From Bacteroidota bacterium (GTDB taxonomy: Bacteria > Bacteroidota > Ignavibacteria > Kapaibacteriales > UBA2268), in the NCBI GenBank assembly GCA_024280675.1, contig JAJRPT010000217.1, positions 1 through 6,508 on the forward strand: a DNA stretch of 6,508 nucleotides. Reading direction: 5' to 3'. The notes beneath the pieces are model-generated. The model did not search any database and was not told the DNA's origin. It was given only the letters and a program-made list of their open reading frames with translations. Within the stretch, counting starts at the first letter, position 1. Each line of letters opens with the position of its first letter. Shown piece after piece: positions 1 to 6,321 of the stretch. A program made the position numbers and the translations under genes.

Positions 1-1
1 T

Positions 2-916
2 GACTTTGATGATTTTGAAATTGATGCAACTTGGTTACGCTCTTATAATTTTTCCTATGCTCGCCAGGTGTACAGCTCTAAAACAGGGATGATTAGAGCA
101 CTGAATGGCGGAATAACGCTGAAAATGTACCAAGGGATGGGATACTATAATCTTTCAACCAGTAAAGCAAGCTTCTCCACAGGAAGAGCCCAAGACGGCT
201 TTCCGCTTGAGTTTTTGTTCGATGCAAAGGCTGTCGCATCTGGTAATCGTGATATGACCGATATATTTAATCCAAATGCAGCGACGGGTGGCAAGTTCAC
301 TCTTTTTCCCGATCAGGCCGGATCTGGCTTTGGAGTTGATTTGGGGATTAACTTTGAAACAGATTTTGGGCTAATTGGTGCATTGTCCATCACCGATATG
401 GGTTCAGTGGCATGGGACTTGGAAGTAGATCAAGTTGAATATAATATTAATAAAAAGTGGGCAGTGGGTAGCGATGACTCTCTTGTCAAAGGTCCAAACG
501 TAGATGAGTTCAATGATGTGATTAAAGGTGGCGAAAAGAAAATCACGAGCCCTTCCTCCATTGACGGCGAGTTGCCAACCGTTCTGAGGTTTGGAGTATT
601 GGCTCCTGTTCACAAATGGACAAAAATTTACGGAGAGCTGAATGTACTCTTTGATTATAACCAAGGCTTTAATAATGCAATGGGGAACACTACAACTCCT
701 ATTGTCTCGATTGGCTTTGATTGGAAGTTTCACGAGTATTTTCCGCATATCTTGACCGGCTTCTCCAATGATCCGATCGGTAAGCTCCGGTGGAGTATGG
801 GACTTGGGTATTCACTCCCAGCGATGGATTTTTATGTTTCCACACAAGATATACTTTCGCTCTCGCCCTCAACTCACGGGTCTGCTGCTCTTTCATTCAG
901 ATGGAAAATCTACTAA
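2..916 (+). CDS. Outer-membrane beta-barrel protein, probably DUF5723 family (5'-partial)
   Basis: The reading frame is open from base 2, so the gene begins before the window; 304 residues are visible, ending at TAA 914-916. An in-frame GTG at 68 is only an internal valine codon, because coding-like sequence continues upstream of it. The protein alternates polar and hydrophobic/aromatic residues in strand-sized segments (for example GFGVDLGINFE, TPIVSIGFDWKF, LRWSMGLGYSL) separated by Gly/Asn/Asp-rich turns. It ends in a last strand with a terminal aromatic residue (AALSFRWKIY), the usual C-terminal signal of outer-membrane barrels inserted by the BAM machinery. The LNGGITLKMYQGMGYYN stretch resembles the DUF5723 family of Bacteroidota as I remember it. 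The signal peptide would lie outside the window. Its specific role is unknown. pdxJ starts 6 nt after the stop, so co-transcription is likely. The barrel call is firm; the family assignment is from memory. Confidence 0.72.
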   Translation, partial: DFDDFEIDATWLRSYNFSYARQVYSSKTGMIRALNGGITLKMYQGMGYYNLSTSKASFSTGRAQDGFPLEFLFDAKAVASGNRDMTDIFNPNAATGGKFTLFPDQAGSGFGVDLGINFETDFGLIGALSITDMGSVAWDLEVDQVEYNINKKWAVGSDDSLVKGPNVDEFNDVIKGGEKKITSPSSIDGELPTVLRFGVLAPVHKWTKIYGELNVLFDYNQGFNNAMGNTTTPIVSIGFDWKFHEYFPHILTGFSNDPIGKLRWSMGLGYSLPAMDFYVSTQDILSLSPSTHGSAALSFRWKIY

Positions 917-922
917 GCAAAG

Positions 923-1660
923 ATGAAATTAAATATAAATATAGACCACGTGGCAACATTGCGTCAAGCTAGGCTGGGGACATTTCCTGACCCTCTGCGT
1001 TTGGCTTTGCTTGCAGAAATTGCGGGTGCCGATGGAATTGTCTGCCACTTGCGGGAAGACCGCCGGCATATCCAAGACCAAGATGTGAGGAGATTGAAGC
1101 AAAACATTCAAACTCCTCTGATTTTGGAGATGGCTCACTCCGACGAAATTATTGATTTTGCAATAAAAATCAAACCAAACTATGTGACCCTTGTCCCAGA
1201 AAAAAGACAGGAACTAACCACCGAAAGTGGATTGGATGTGAACGCTGATATTGAAAAATATAAAAGATTTTGCAAGCTCATGCAAAGCAATTGGATAAAG
1301 GTTAGTTTTTTCATTGACCCAACTTCGGAGCAAGTCGATGCGGCTCTGAGCTCTGGTGCCGATATGATTGAGATTCATACCGGTGATTATGCCGATGCAA
1401 AAACTAAGCAAGAACAAGACGAAGAGTTTCTCAAAATAGAGGATACAGTAAAATATGCTAGAACGAAAAATATAGAAATTGCCCTAGGGCATGGGTTAAA
1501 TTATGACAACACCGCACGTGTTGCCAAAATTGACGGGGTTTCTGAGCTAAGTATTGGACACTCGCTCATCTGTCACTCACTCGAAGTGGGGATTAAAGAA
1601 GCTGTGTCTCAAATGAAAAGTATTATTGAAATCAATTCTAAAATTGTAAAAAAGGATTAA
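923..1660 (+). CDS. pdxJ: Pyridoxine 5'-phosphate synthase PdxJ
   Basis: PdxJ is the last enzyme of the DXP-dependent vitamin B6 pathway. It condenses 1-deoxy-D-xylulose 5-phosphate with 3-amino-2-oxopropyl phosphate (made by PdxA) to give pyridoxine 5'-phosphate in the cytoplasm; it is a TIM-barrel oligomer. The 245 residues match the family length and align end to end with E. coli PdxJ as I recall it. Conserved blocks are NIDHVATLRQAR (6-17), HLREDRRHI (42-50), LEMA (68-71), LVPEKRQELTTESGLDV (90-106), EIHTGDYAD (150-158), GHGLNYDN (189-196) and IGHSLI (211-216). His42, Glu69 and His190 correspond to the E. coli catalytic His45, Glu72 and His193. The ATG at 923 gives the expected N-terminus; the sequence before it (AGCAAAG) is a poor Shine-Dalgarno. 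It lies 6 nt after the barrel gene and 10 nt before ubiE/menG, so it is likely the middle gene of one transcript. It looks intact. Confidence 0.97.
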   Translation: MKLNINIDHVATLRQARLGTFPDPLRLALLAEIAGADGIVCHLREDRRHIQDQDVRRLKQNIQTPLILEMAHSDEIIDFAIKIKPNYVTLVPEKRQELTTESGLDVNADIEKYKRFCKLMQSNWIKVSFFIDPTSEQVDAALSSGADMIEIHTGDYADAKTKQEQDEEFLKIEDTVKYARTKNIEIALGHGLNYDNTARVAKIDGVSELSIGHSLICHSLEVGIKEAVSQMKSIIEINSKIVKKD

Positions 1661-1670
1661 ATGGAGACTC

Positions 1671-2363
1671 ATGAGTAAAAAAGTTAATGAGATGTTCTCC
1701 GATATTTCACCCAAATATGATTTGCTCAATAATATTTTCACCTTTGGTCTTCACAAAAAATGGAAGAAAGAGCTTCTCAATATTTCCACCGATGTGGGGG
1801 GGGGTAGAGTCCTAGACATTGCTTCGGGGACGGGGGATATTGCTCTTTTATTCGCAAAACAAAACTACAAAGTTACAGCCCTTGATTTTTCCGAAAAGAT
1901 GCTGGAAGTTCTCCGCAAAAGAGTCAGAGGGTCGGGGCGGGGTCTTGCCCAAAGAATTGAAATAGTCCAAGGTGACGCACTAAATCTTCCATTTGATGAC
2001 AATTCTTTTGACATTGCAACGATTGGATATGGAATTAGAAATGTGGATGATCCCAGAAAATGTCTAAGGGAAATGGCTCGTGTTGTAAAAAAAGGCGGTC
2101 TGGTCTTGATTTTAGAAACTGGGCAAGCAAGTGGTGTTATTGGCATGTTAAATAAATTCTATTCCTCTTGCCTCATGCCACTCATGGGGAATCTATTTGC
2201 CAGAAATTATTCAGCATACAAATACCTCTCCGATACCGCTGGTAATTTTCCATATGGCACGGAGTTCACTCAAATGATGAGAGAAACTGGTATTGAGGAA
2301 GGTCTTCAGATGAGAAAAGTATTCTTTGGTGTATCCTATATTTATTGGGCAAGGGTAAGCTAG
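1671..2363 (+). CDS. ubiE: Demethylmenaquinone methyltransferase (UbiE/MenG family)
   Basis: This is a class I SAM-dependent C-methyltransferase acting on the prenylated quinone ring at the cytoplasmic membrane face. In an FCB-group organism the likely substrate is demethylmenaquinone, giving menaquinone (MenG role). Evidence in the 230 residues: the N-terminal signature YDLLNNIFTFGLHKKW (16-31), SAM-binding loop VLDIASGTGD (47-56), acidic end of strand 2 in LDFSEKML (71-78), GDALNLPF (101-108), GYGIRNV (119-125) and the second signature RVVKKGGLVLILETGQ (137-152). The LETGQ ending and the later MPLMGNLFARNYSAYKYL segment are closer to Gram-positive MenG (LETSQP) than to E. coli UbiE (LEFSKP), which favours the menaquinone role. 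The length is normal. A GGAG at 1663-1666 stands 4 nt before the ATG. The codons for Gly43-Gly45 lie in a nine-G run, and further G-rich runs follow at 1826-1836 and 1929-1942, unlike the AT-rich surroundings. It is probably the last gene of the barrel-pdxJ-ubiE cluster. Confidence 0.95.
   Translation: MSKKVNEMFSDISPKYDLLNNIFTFGLHKKWKKELLNISTDVGGGRVLDIASGTGDIALLFAKQNYKVTALDFSEKMLEVLRKRVRGSGRGLAQRIEIVQGDALNLPFDDNSFDIATIGYGIRNVDDPRKCLREMARVVKKGGLVLILETGQASGVIGMLNKFYSSCLMPLMGNLFARNYSAYKYLSDTAGNFPYGTEFTQMMRETGIEEGLQMRKVFFGVSYIYWARVS
1796..1804 (+). repeat. Nine-G homopolymer inside ubiE/menG
   Basis: Nine consecutive G bases encode the end of Val42 through most of Gly45, directly before the strand and loop that bind SAM. 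The tract is in frame here and the downstream protein is normal. Two more G runs follow at 1826-1829 and 1832-1836. Runs of this length in coding DNA are prone to slipped-strand changes and to sequencing or assembly length errors. Confidence 0.9.
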
Positions 2364-2398
2364 GAAAGTGTGTTAAAAGTGCTTTAATAAATTATTAA
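2364..2398. other. Convergent gene junction with a short AT palindrome
   Basis: Only 20 nt separate the stop of ubiE/menG (+) from the stop of the large - strand gene. I see no GC-rich hairpin followed by a T run on either strand. The stop codon region of the - strand gene forms a perfect 7-bp AT palindrome, TTAATAA-A-TTATTAA (2384-2398), whose one-base centre is too tight for a stable hairpin. An AAAGTG hexamer occurs twice (2365-2370 and 2376-2381), probably by chance. Transcripts from the two sides are likely to overlap at their 3' ends. Confidence 0.4.
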
Positions 2399-5300
2399 CT
2401 TATGAACTCCTTCGCCCTTAATCCTGACAAAATACACACCCCTTGTCAAATGAGAAACATCGATTGAATCTCCTAAATAAACTGTGCTTAGTTGAATTAT
2501 GCCAAATTCATCCACAACTTCTACTTTAATCAATCTTGATATTATTTTAGAGCTTCTAGTCTTATTCTTGCTAATATCAAAGTAATCACGGGCTGGATTA
2601 GGAAATAAAATGTAACTGCTTTGCGCTTGCTTTAGTGACGAAAAGGGGTCTGCGTAAATTATTTCTGAGACATTCCGACAACCATTCTCCGAGGTGATTT
2701 CAAGGTGATAATAACCATCTGTATCTATTACAAATATTCTGCTGGTGGCATTCTCAACCGCCTCGCCATTTCTGAACCACTGATAGAATGAGGAAATTGA
2801 ATAACATTGTAGCGATTTGCTTTGGGCAATATATTCGATTATCGGAGCCTTAGGCTTACTCAGAAATTCTATTTTAACAATCTCAGAATTAAAATCAGTC
2901 CCGTCCATTTTTTTTGCCGTAAACCAATAATCTCCACCTTCCCAAATAGTATCTAATTGACCAAAGGTCCCATCATTCCAAACAATATCAAAGTATTGCC
3001 CTCCGGCATCCATCACAATAGTGTCGCCTTTGCAGATTGAATAATCCCCAAACGGAACTTTTTTTATTACCCAGTCTGTGACATATCGAGGAAAGAAAAC
3101 AGCACTGTCTTTGCAACCATATTGATTAGTCTCTACTAGGCTTAGAATGCCATTGTCTGCATCGGCCCACTTTACGGCAACAAAGTATGATCCATTGCCT
3201 GAGATAATTTCGCCAGCCTCTATTGTCCAGTTGTATATAGAGCCAAAACGATTAGGTGCGGTGTATGTGAATATTTTGCCATTCTGCACCTCTGTCTTGC
3301 CAAATATCTGAACATTAAACTCTGGGACAACAGAAACCACTATCTCCACCACTTCCGTAAAATCATCAACCAAGGTCACAAGACAGGAGTATTGGATAGA
3401 TTTCGGTGGAGTCGAAACAGGAAACTCAGCATTTGGGTCGTCGAGATAATCCGGGGGGGACCAAAGGAATATCAGATCGTCGTCGCCCTCCGACGATATT
3501 CTGGAATCCAGAACAACGGAATCGCCCTTGCAAATTGTGAAATCAGCATCTTGTGGTGTTTCTAAGAATAAATTAAAAAATACTGCGTCTGTTTTACCAT
3601 CATCTTGGTGTGAGGCTTGGAATGCGTCTGCTGTGACGGGGAAATATGTCGAGGAGCTTTCACCTGTGATAAACACATTGTTTTCGCCCATCACCTTAAT
3701 ATCTAAACCATTGTCTGAATTAACTCCTCCGAAATATGATGAGTATTTTAGGACATCTCCACCTTCGGAAATCTTCAGTATGAAAATATCAGAAGACCCA
3801 GTCGTGTCACTCAAATCCGAATCGAAGGCAAGCTCTGTTGTTTCCAAATCTGGAGAATTTGTCGATCCAGTTAAATAAGCATGACCCTTGGAATCAATAT
3901 CAATCCCACGTGCTCGTTCTGTTGCCTCTCCACCAATGTATGTGGAATAAACAATTTCCATATTCTTATCATCGTCAGTATTTATCTTGCAAACAAAAAT
4001 ATCTGGAAGTTTATTGAGAGCAGATCCATTGTTGAGTTCTCTGGCGTAAGCACCTTGGGAGGTCGGGAAGCCAAAAGAATTAGTCATTCCAGCCAAATAC
4101 ACATTATTGGATTCGTCTATTGCCATACCATAAGCCTTGTCGGTGCGTGTTCCGCCCAGAAGAGATGAATAAAGCAGTGAATCACCACTCCTTGATATTT
4201 TGGAGAAGAAAGCATCAGAAACGTTTGGGTCATTTTGATTGTCGTTGTATGTTCGGTCAAGGGCATATTCGCTCGTTGGATAATTGACCGAGCGTGTTTC
4301 ACCACAAATATAGACATTGCCCAAAGTGTCAATCTCCAAATCATGGATGAAATCGTCATGCAGACCACCAATGACCGCACCCCAAAGAAGCTGCGATCCG
4401 TCACGGAGAATCTTTGCGACGTAGCCATCGATAGCCCCTTCATAATCTCCTGCAGAGGGAATATTTTTTAATATCCCAGAAGAAATTGGAATCTTTTCAC
4501 CAGTTCCAAAATTATTAATATTTGCAGATATATAAAAATCAGAGTTCTGGAATACCTTCATCTTTGAGGAAAAATCATCAGTCTCAGATCCGAAATATGA
4601 TGACCACCTGAGCTGGTCGCCTTGTTTAGATAATTTGAAAAAAACAATATCGTATCCTCCAATGGCCTCAGAGAATAATGCTTGACCAACTACTGGGAAA
4701 TCAGTCGATTTGCTAGAAGCAAAGCCTATCACAGTTCCATCGTCTAATATTTGAACACTGCTCGCTATTTCATTATCACTGCCCCCGATGTAGGTGATAT
4801 ACTGCCAGTTGAAGAATTTATCATATTTGATTATAAACAAATCATCGCTAGACCCTCCCGACAATGTGTCCTGATACGCACCCGAGCTGGCGGGGAAATT
4901 TAGAGACTTTGTCCTGCCAATCACGGCAATCTCCTCGCCCGCATTGTGGTCGAGTTCAACTCCATAATCATAATCGGATCCACCAATTATTGTGGAATAA
5001 ATCAACGGGTCGATTATTATTATTTCATTTGCATTGTATTCGGCAATTTCAAATTTGAGCGAGTTACCTTCTATTTTAAAACTTGATTCTAGTGGTGATT
5101 TGTCATTTTGATAAAAGGTCCTCAGGCCTCTGTGTTCTAGTTTGCCGACTGGATTTTCCATCACTAAGCGGGATGTGTTCAATAATTTTGGATTTGATTG
5201 AGGGAAATTAATTGAAATGTCGCCAGGGTCGGCATTGGGCGCTAGAATAAAATCATATCGAAGCCTCTTATTCTCAAAGTATAATCTGAGCGAAATGTTT

Positions 5301-5689
5301 TCCAACACATCTCTGAAAATTATTTCGGAAATAGGACGTAAGCCCCTCACCCATTTAGCCCAGTCATTGCCTCTTAGAAAGTTAATCTGCCCACCAGGTC
5401 CGTACTTTATTTCTGGTAAATTATATTTAGCCCCATCAATCCTCATCAAACTCACAAATCCATTCTTGCGCGAATCACTTGTCAAATGATTGTCAAAATC
5501 TAAATTAGCTTTGTCAAATCTGTGCTGATCAAAGTATAATCCATCGGGCTTTATTGCAATGTTGAGATTGTTAAGCTCTGCTAAAAATAAAATACTTTCC
5601 TCATATTGTCCCTTGTTCTGGACAAAATAAGCAGAAAATATACTTTCTTTAAAGCACAGAAATATTAATATTAATAAAATTATCTTCAA
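2384..5689 (-). CDS. T9SS type A cargo protein with seven SBBP beta-propeller repeats and PKD/Ig-like domains
   Basis: A 1101-residue protein predicted to be exported by Sec, moved across the outer membrane by the type IX system, and released or anchored at the surface. Residues 1-20 form a signal peptide (short basic start, hydrophobic LLILIFLCF, then FSA before YFVQNKGQ). Residues 21-230 resemble DUF7948, with the opening FVQNKGQY and closing IIDPLIYST typical of proteins that precede SBBP repeats. Residues 231-713 hold seven SBBP-type units, most starting Y(S)(S/T)x(I/F/L)GG and containing a strand like NVYLAGMT. Residues 716-1015 contain beta-sandwich PKD/Ig-like modules, including two copies of ICKGDxxVxD (719 and 885). 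Residues 1025-1101 are the sorting domain: FPNPARDYFDIS near its start, GVYFVRI and a final KLIIY. There is no in-frame ATG before residue 82; TTG at 5689 is the only common start giving a signal peptide, with AAGG 9 nt upstream and an in-frame stop (TAA) six codons before it. No catalytic motif is visible, so adhesion or binding is inference. Confidence 0.9.
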   Translation of the reverse strand: MKIILLILIFLCFKESIFSAYFVQNKGQYEESILFLAELNNLNIAIKPDGLYFDQHRFDKANLDFDNHLTSDSRKNGFVSLMRIDGAKYNLPEIKYGPGGQINFLRGNDWAKWVRGLRPISEIIFRDVLENISLRLYFENKRLRYDFILAPNADPGDISINFPQSNPKLLNTSRLVMENPVGKLEHRGLRTFYQNDKSPLESSFKIEGNSLKFEIAEYNANEIIIIDPLIYSTIIGGSDYDYGVELDHNAGEEIAVIGRTKSLNFPASSGAYQDTLSGGSSDDLFIIKYDKFFNWQYITYIGGSDNEIASSVQILDDGTVIGFASSKSTDFPVVGQALFSEAIGGYDIVFFKLSKQGDQLRWSSYFGSETDDFSSKMKVFQNSDFYISANINNFGTGEKIPISSGILKNIPSAGDYEGAIDGYVAKILRDGSQLLWGAVIGGLHDDFIHDLEIDTLGNVYICGETRSVNYPTSEYALDRTYNDNQNDPNVSDAFFSKISRSGDSLLYSSLLGGTRTDKAYGMAIDESNNVYLAGMTNSFGFPTSQGAYARELNNGSALNKLPDIFVCKINTDDDKNMEIVYSTYIGGEATERARGIDIDSKGHAYLTGSTNSPDLETTELAFDSDLSDTTGSSDIFILKISEGGDVLKYSSYFGGVNSDNGLDIKVMGENNVFITGESSSTYFPVTADAFQASHQDDGKTDAVFFNLFLETPQDADFTICKGDSVVLDSRISSEGDDDLIFLWSPPDYLDDPNAEFPVSTPPKSIQYSCLVTLVDDFTEVVEIVVSVVPEFNVQIFGKTEVQNGKIFTYTAPNRFGSIYNWTIEAGEIISGNGSYFVAVKWADADNGILSLVETNQYGCKDSAVFFPRYVTDWVIKKVPFGDYSICKGDTIVMDAGGQYFDIVWNDGTFGQLDTIWEGGDYWFTAKKMDGTDFNSEIVKIEFLSKPKAPIIEYIAQSKSLQCYSISSFYQWFRNGEAVENATSRIFVIDTDGYYHLEITSENGCRNVSEIIYADPFSSLKQAQSSYILFPNPARDYFDISKNKTRSSKIISRLIKVEVVDEFGIIQLSTVYLGDSIDVSHLTRGVYFVRIKGEGVHKLIIY
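2387..2617 (-). other. T9SS C-terminal sorting domain (type A), coding segment
   Basis: The last 77 residues match the type A sorting domain layout: an FPNPARDYFDIS motif, a middle strand with an interrupted turn (VEVVDEFGIIQ), a VSHLTRGVYFVRI block and a short hydrophobic last strand KLIIY. This domain directs passage through the outer-membrane translocon and is normally removed by the PorU-type sortase. No T9SS machinery gene (por/gld/spr) lies in the window, so the apparatus must be encoded elsewhere. Confidence 0.88.
3551..4999 (-). repeat. Array of seven SBBP-type beta-propeller units within the T9SS cargo gene
   Basis: By eye the units begin near residues 231, 297, 363, 437, 508, 582 and 650, each 64-74 residues long. 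Each has a GG (or G) plus acidic turn after the first strand, a middle strand of the NVYxxGxT type followed by an FP or YP turn in several units, and a final strand such as DIFILKI or DLFIIKY. Seven units would close one complete seven-bladed propeller. The units are diverged at protein level and I see no long identical DNA repeats, so recent expansion is unlikely. Confidence 0.75.
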
Positions 5690-5750
5690 TTTCTTTAACC
5701 TTGGCTCTTAGGCATTGGGACTAAATAGAATATTTTTTGTGTTCAGTTTA

Positions 5751-5759
5751 ATTATACCA
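5751..5759 (-). promoter_or_regulatory. Candidate extended -10 promoter for the T9SS cargo gene
   Basis: On the - strand the bases read TGGTATAAT, a perfect TATAAT preceded by TG and one base (extended -10). No good -35 box stands 16-18 nt upstream, which is usual for extended -10 promoters. Transcription would begin near 5744, leaving about a 55-nt leader before the TTG start. The Bacteroidota -7 consensus TAnnTTTG is not seen here, so use by the host's main sigma factor is uncertain. Confidence 0.4.
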
Positions 5760-5770
5760 GATATGTATCG

Positions 5771-5803
5771 ACATTTTTATAGAAATATTAAAATAAAATA
5801 TGT
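5771..5803 (-). other. AT-rich imperfect hairpin after the NifX-like gene
   Basis: On the + strand ACATTTTTAT (5771-5780) can pair with ATAAAATATGT (5793-5803), giving ten base pairs with one bulged base and a 12-nt loop. It starts 8 nt after the stop codon of the NifX-like gene and lies upstream of the candidate promoter of the next gene. It could be a weak terminator or 3'-end stabiliser, but it has no GC pairs of note except near the base and no following T run on the - strand. Confidence 0.3.
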
Positions 5804-5811
5804 TCAAGCCA

Positions 5812-6237
5812 TTAGTGTAACCTATCAGGGTGATTTTCCAGTGCGTCCTGAGACAACTTTTCCATTGCTTCATGGAAGGATTTCATCTTCACCAGAACCG
5901 GCTGTGCTTCATAGCTCTGGATTGAATCCCAAGCCGTATTGCACATTGCACGGGAAATCACAAAGTCGCAATCCTTCACACTTTGTGCCAGTCGAAGATG
6001 CTTTTCCCAGGATTTGTTCATCACCACGAGTAAATTTCCAAATGGGTTGTTCCTATTGTTATTATTGTCCAACGGGGCCTCCATTGCACCATTTTCGTAC
6101 ACCTTACGTATCTCATCTTCTGAAATCTTACCACCTGAAAAACTCCAGACAGAAAACATTTTCGTCGAGCCAAAATCTCCAGAAATTCTTTTCCCATCAC
6201 GAGTTACAAATGCCGCCTTAAAATCTTTTTGCTTCAT
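5812..6237 (-). CDS. NifX/NifB-type iron-molybdenum-cofactor-binding-like protein (PF02579-like)
   Basis: A 141-residue soluble protein without signal peptide or membrane segment. It follows the pattern of the dinitrogenase iron-molybdenum cofactor biosynthesis fold: a first strand AAFVTRDGKRISGDFGSTKMFSVW (8-31; compare the family pattern of a strand, DG, then a (H/D)FG turn), then a middle His (His80), a CDFVISRAM strand-loop (90-98), and a helix plus final strand (WDSIQSYEAQPVLV, 103-116). Cys90, Met98 and Cys99 could bind metal, but the usual glycine after Met is replaced by Cys. An Asn-rich loop, LDNNNNRNN (56-64), sits between the two halves. The ATG at 6237 is preferred over TTG at 6240 because GGAAAGAG ends 5 nt before it. 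Family members carry or deliver Fe-Mo or Fe-S clusters, but many stand-alone homologues have no known role and no nif gene is seen here. It diverges from tadA; the T9SS gene follows 122 nt downstream. Confidence 0.72.
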   Translation of the reverse strand: MKQKDFKAAFVTRDGKRISGDFGSTKMFSVWSFSGGKISEDEIRKVYENGAMEAPLDNNNNRNNPFGNLLVVMNKSWEKHLRLAQSVKDCDFVISRAMCNTAWDSIQSYEAQPVLVKMKSFHEAMEKLSQDALENHPDRLH

Positions 6238-6242
6238 CAAAT

Positions 6243-6250
6243 CTCTTTCC
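6243..6250 (-). promoter_or_regulatory. Ribosome binding site of the NifX-like gene
   Basis: On the - strand the bases read GGAAAGAG, purine-rich and partly complementary to the 16S rRNA tail. The 5-nt spacing to ATG at 6237 is workable, while the spacing to the alternative TTG at 6240 would be only 2 nt. This decides the start codon. Confidence 0.6.
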
Positions 6251-6276
6251 AGTAAAATTATAAATAAAATTTTACT
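6251..6276. promoter_or_regulatory. Perfect 9-bp inverted repeat in the divergent spacer (operator or leader hairpin)
   Basis: AGTAAAATT (6251-6259) is matched exactly by its reverse complement AATTTTACT (6268-6276) across an 8-nt gap. It abuts the ribosome binding site of the NifX-like gene. A - strand TATAAT (6257-6262) overlaps its left arm. It could be a dimeric repressor site acting on one or both divergent genes, or a hairpin in the NifX-like leader that limits ribosome access. The spacer is very AT-rich, which raises the chance of accidental symmetry. Confidence 0.45.
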
Positions 6277-6298
6277 ATTAAATTCTTAAATTAAACTT

Positions 6299-6304
6299 AT
6301 TATA
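6299..6304 (-). promoter_or_regulatory. Candidate -10 box for the NifX-like gene
   Basis: On the - strand the bases read TATAAT. A start near 6292 would give a leader of about 55 nt that contains the whole inverted repeat. No convincing -35 is present. The same AT-rich stretch reads TATATT on the + strand at 6301-6306 and could equally serve tadA with a leader of about 10 nt, so the two promoters may overlap. Confidence 0.28.
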
Positions 6305-6321
6305 TTACCAAACTTACAAAG

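Noticed and set aside
404..748. - strand 114-codon frame opposite the barrel gene, and a similar one at 1865-2146 opposite ubiE/menG
   Set aside because: Antisense to genes with clear protein evidence; composition is unlike a real protein.
68..916. Treating GTG at 68 as the true start of the first gene
   Set aside because: The same frame is open to the left edge, with plausible coding sequence of alternating polar and aromatic residues and no ribosome binding site before 68. A signal peptide is also missing after it.
1661..1678. Five-codon ATG...TAA minicistron directly after the pdxJ stop and overlapping the ubiE/menG start
   Set aside because: Too short to judge and easily due to chance; no leader-peptide features such as runs of one amino-acid codon or an attenuator hairpin.
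4117..4443. Open frames of about 80-115 codons on both strands inside the T9SS cargo gene (also 3528-3878, 3881-4168, 5217-5489)
   Set aside because: They overlap the well-supported propeller frame entirely, lack ribosome binding sites and show no protein-family pattern.
6056..6069. AAT/AAC-rich stretch encoding NNNNRNN as a possible microsatellite
   Set aside because: Only about six trinucleotides, with mixed third bases; it reads as an Asn-rich loop, not an unstable repeat.
5715..6221. 168-codon + strand open frame opposite the NifX-like gene
   Set aside because: It has a Pro/Ser/His-rich, irregular composition with no recognisable fold, whereas the - strand frame has a family-like pattern and a good ribosome binding site. 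It is an antisense shadow.
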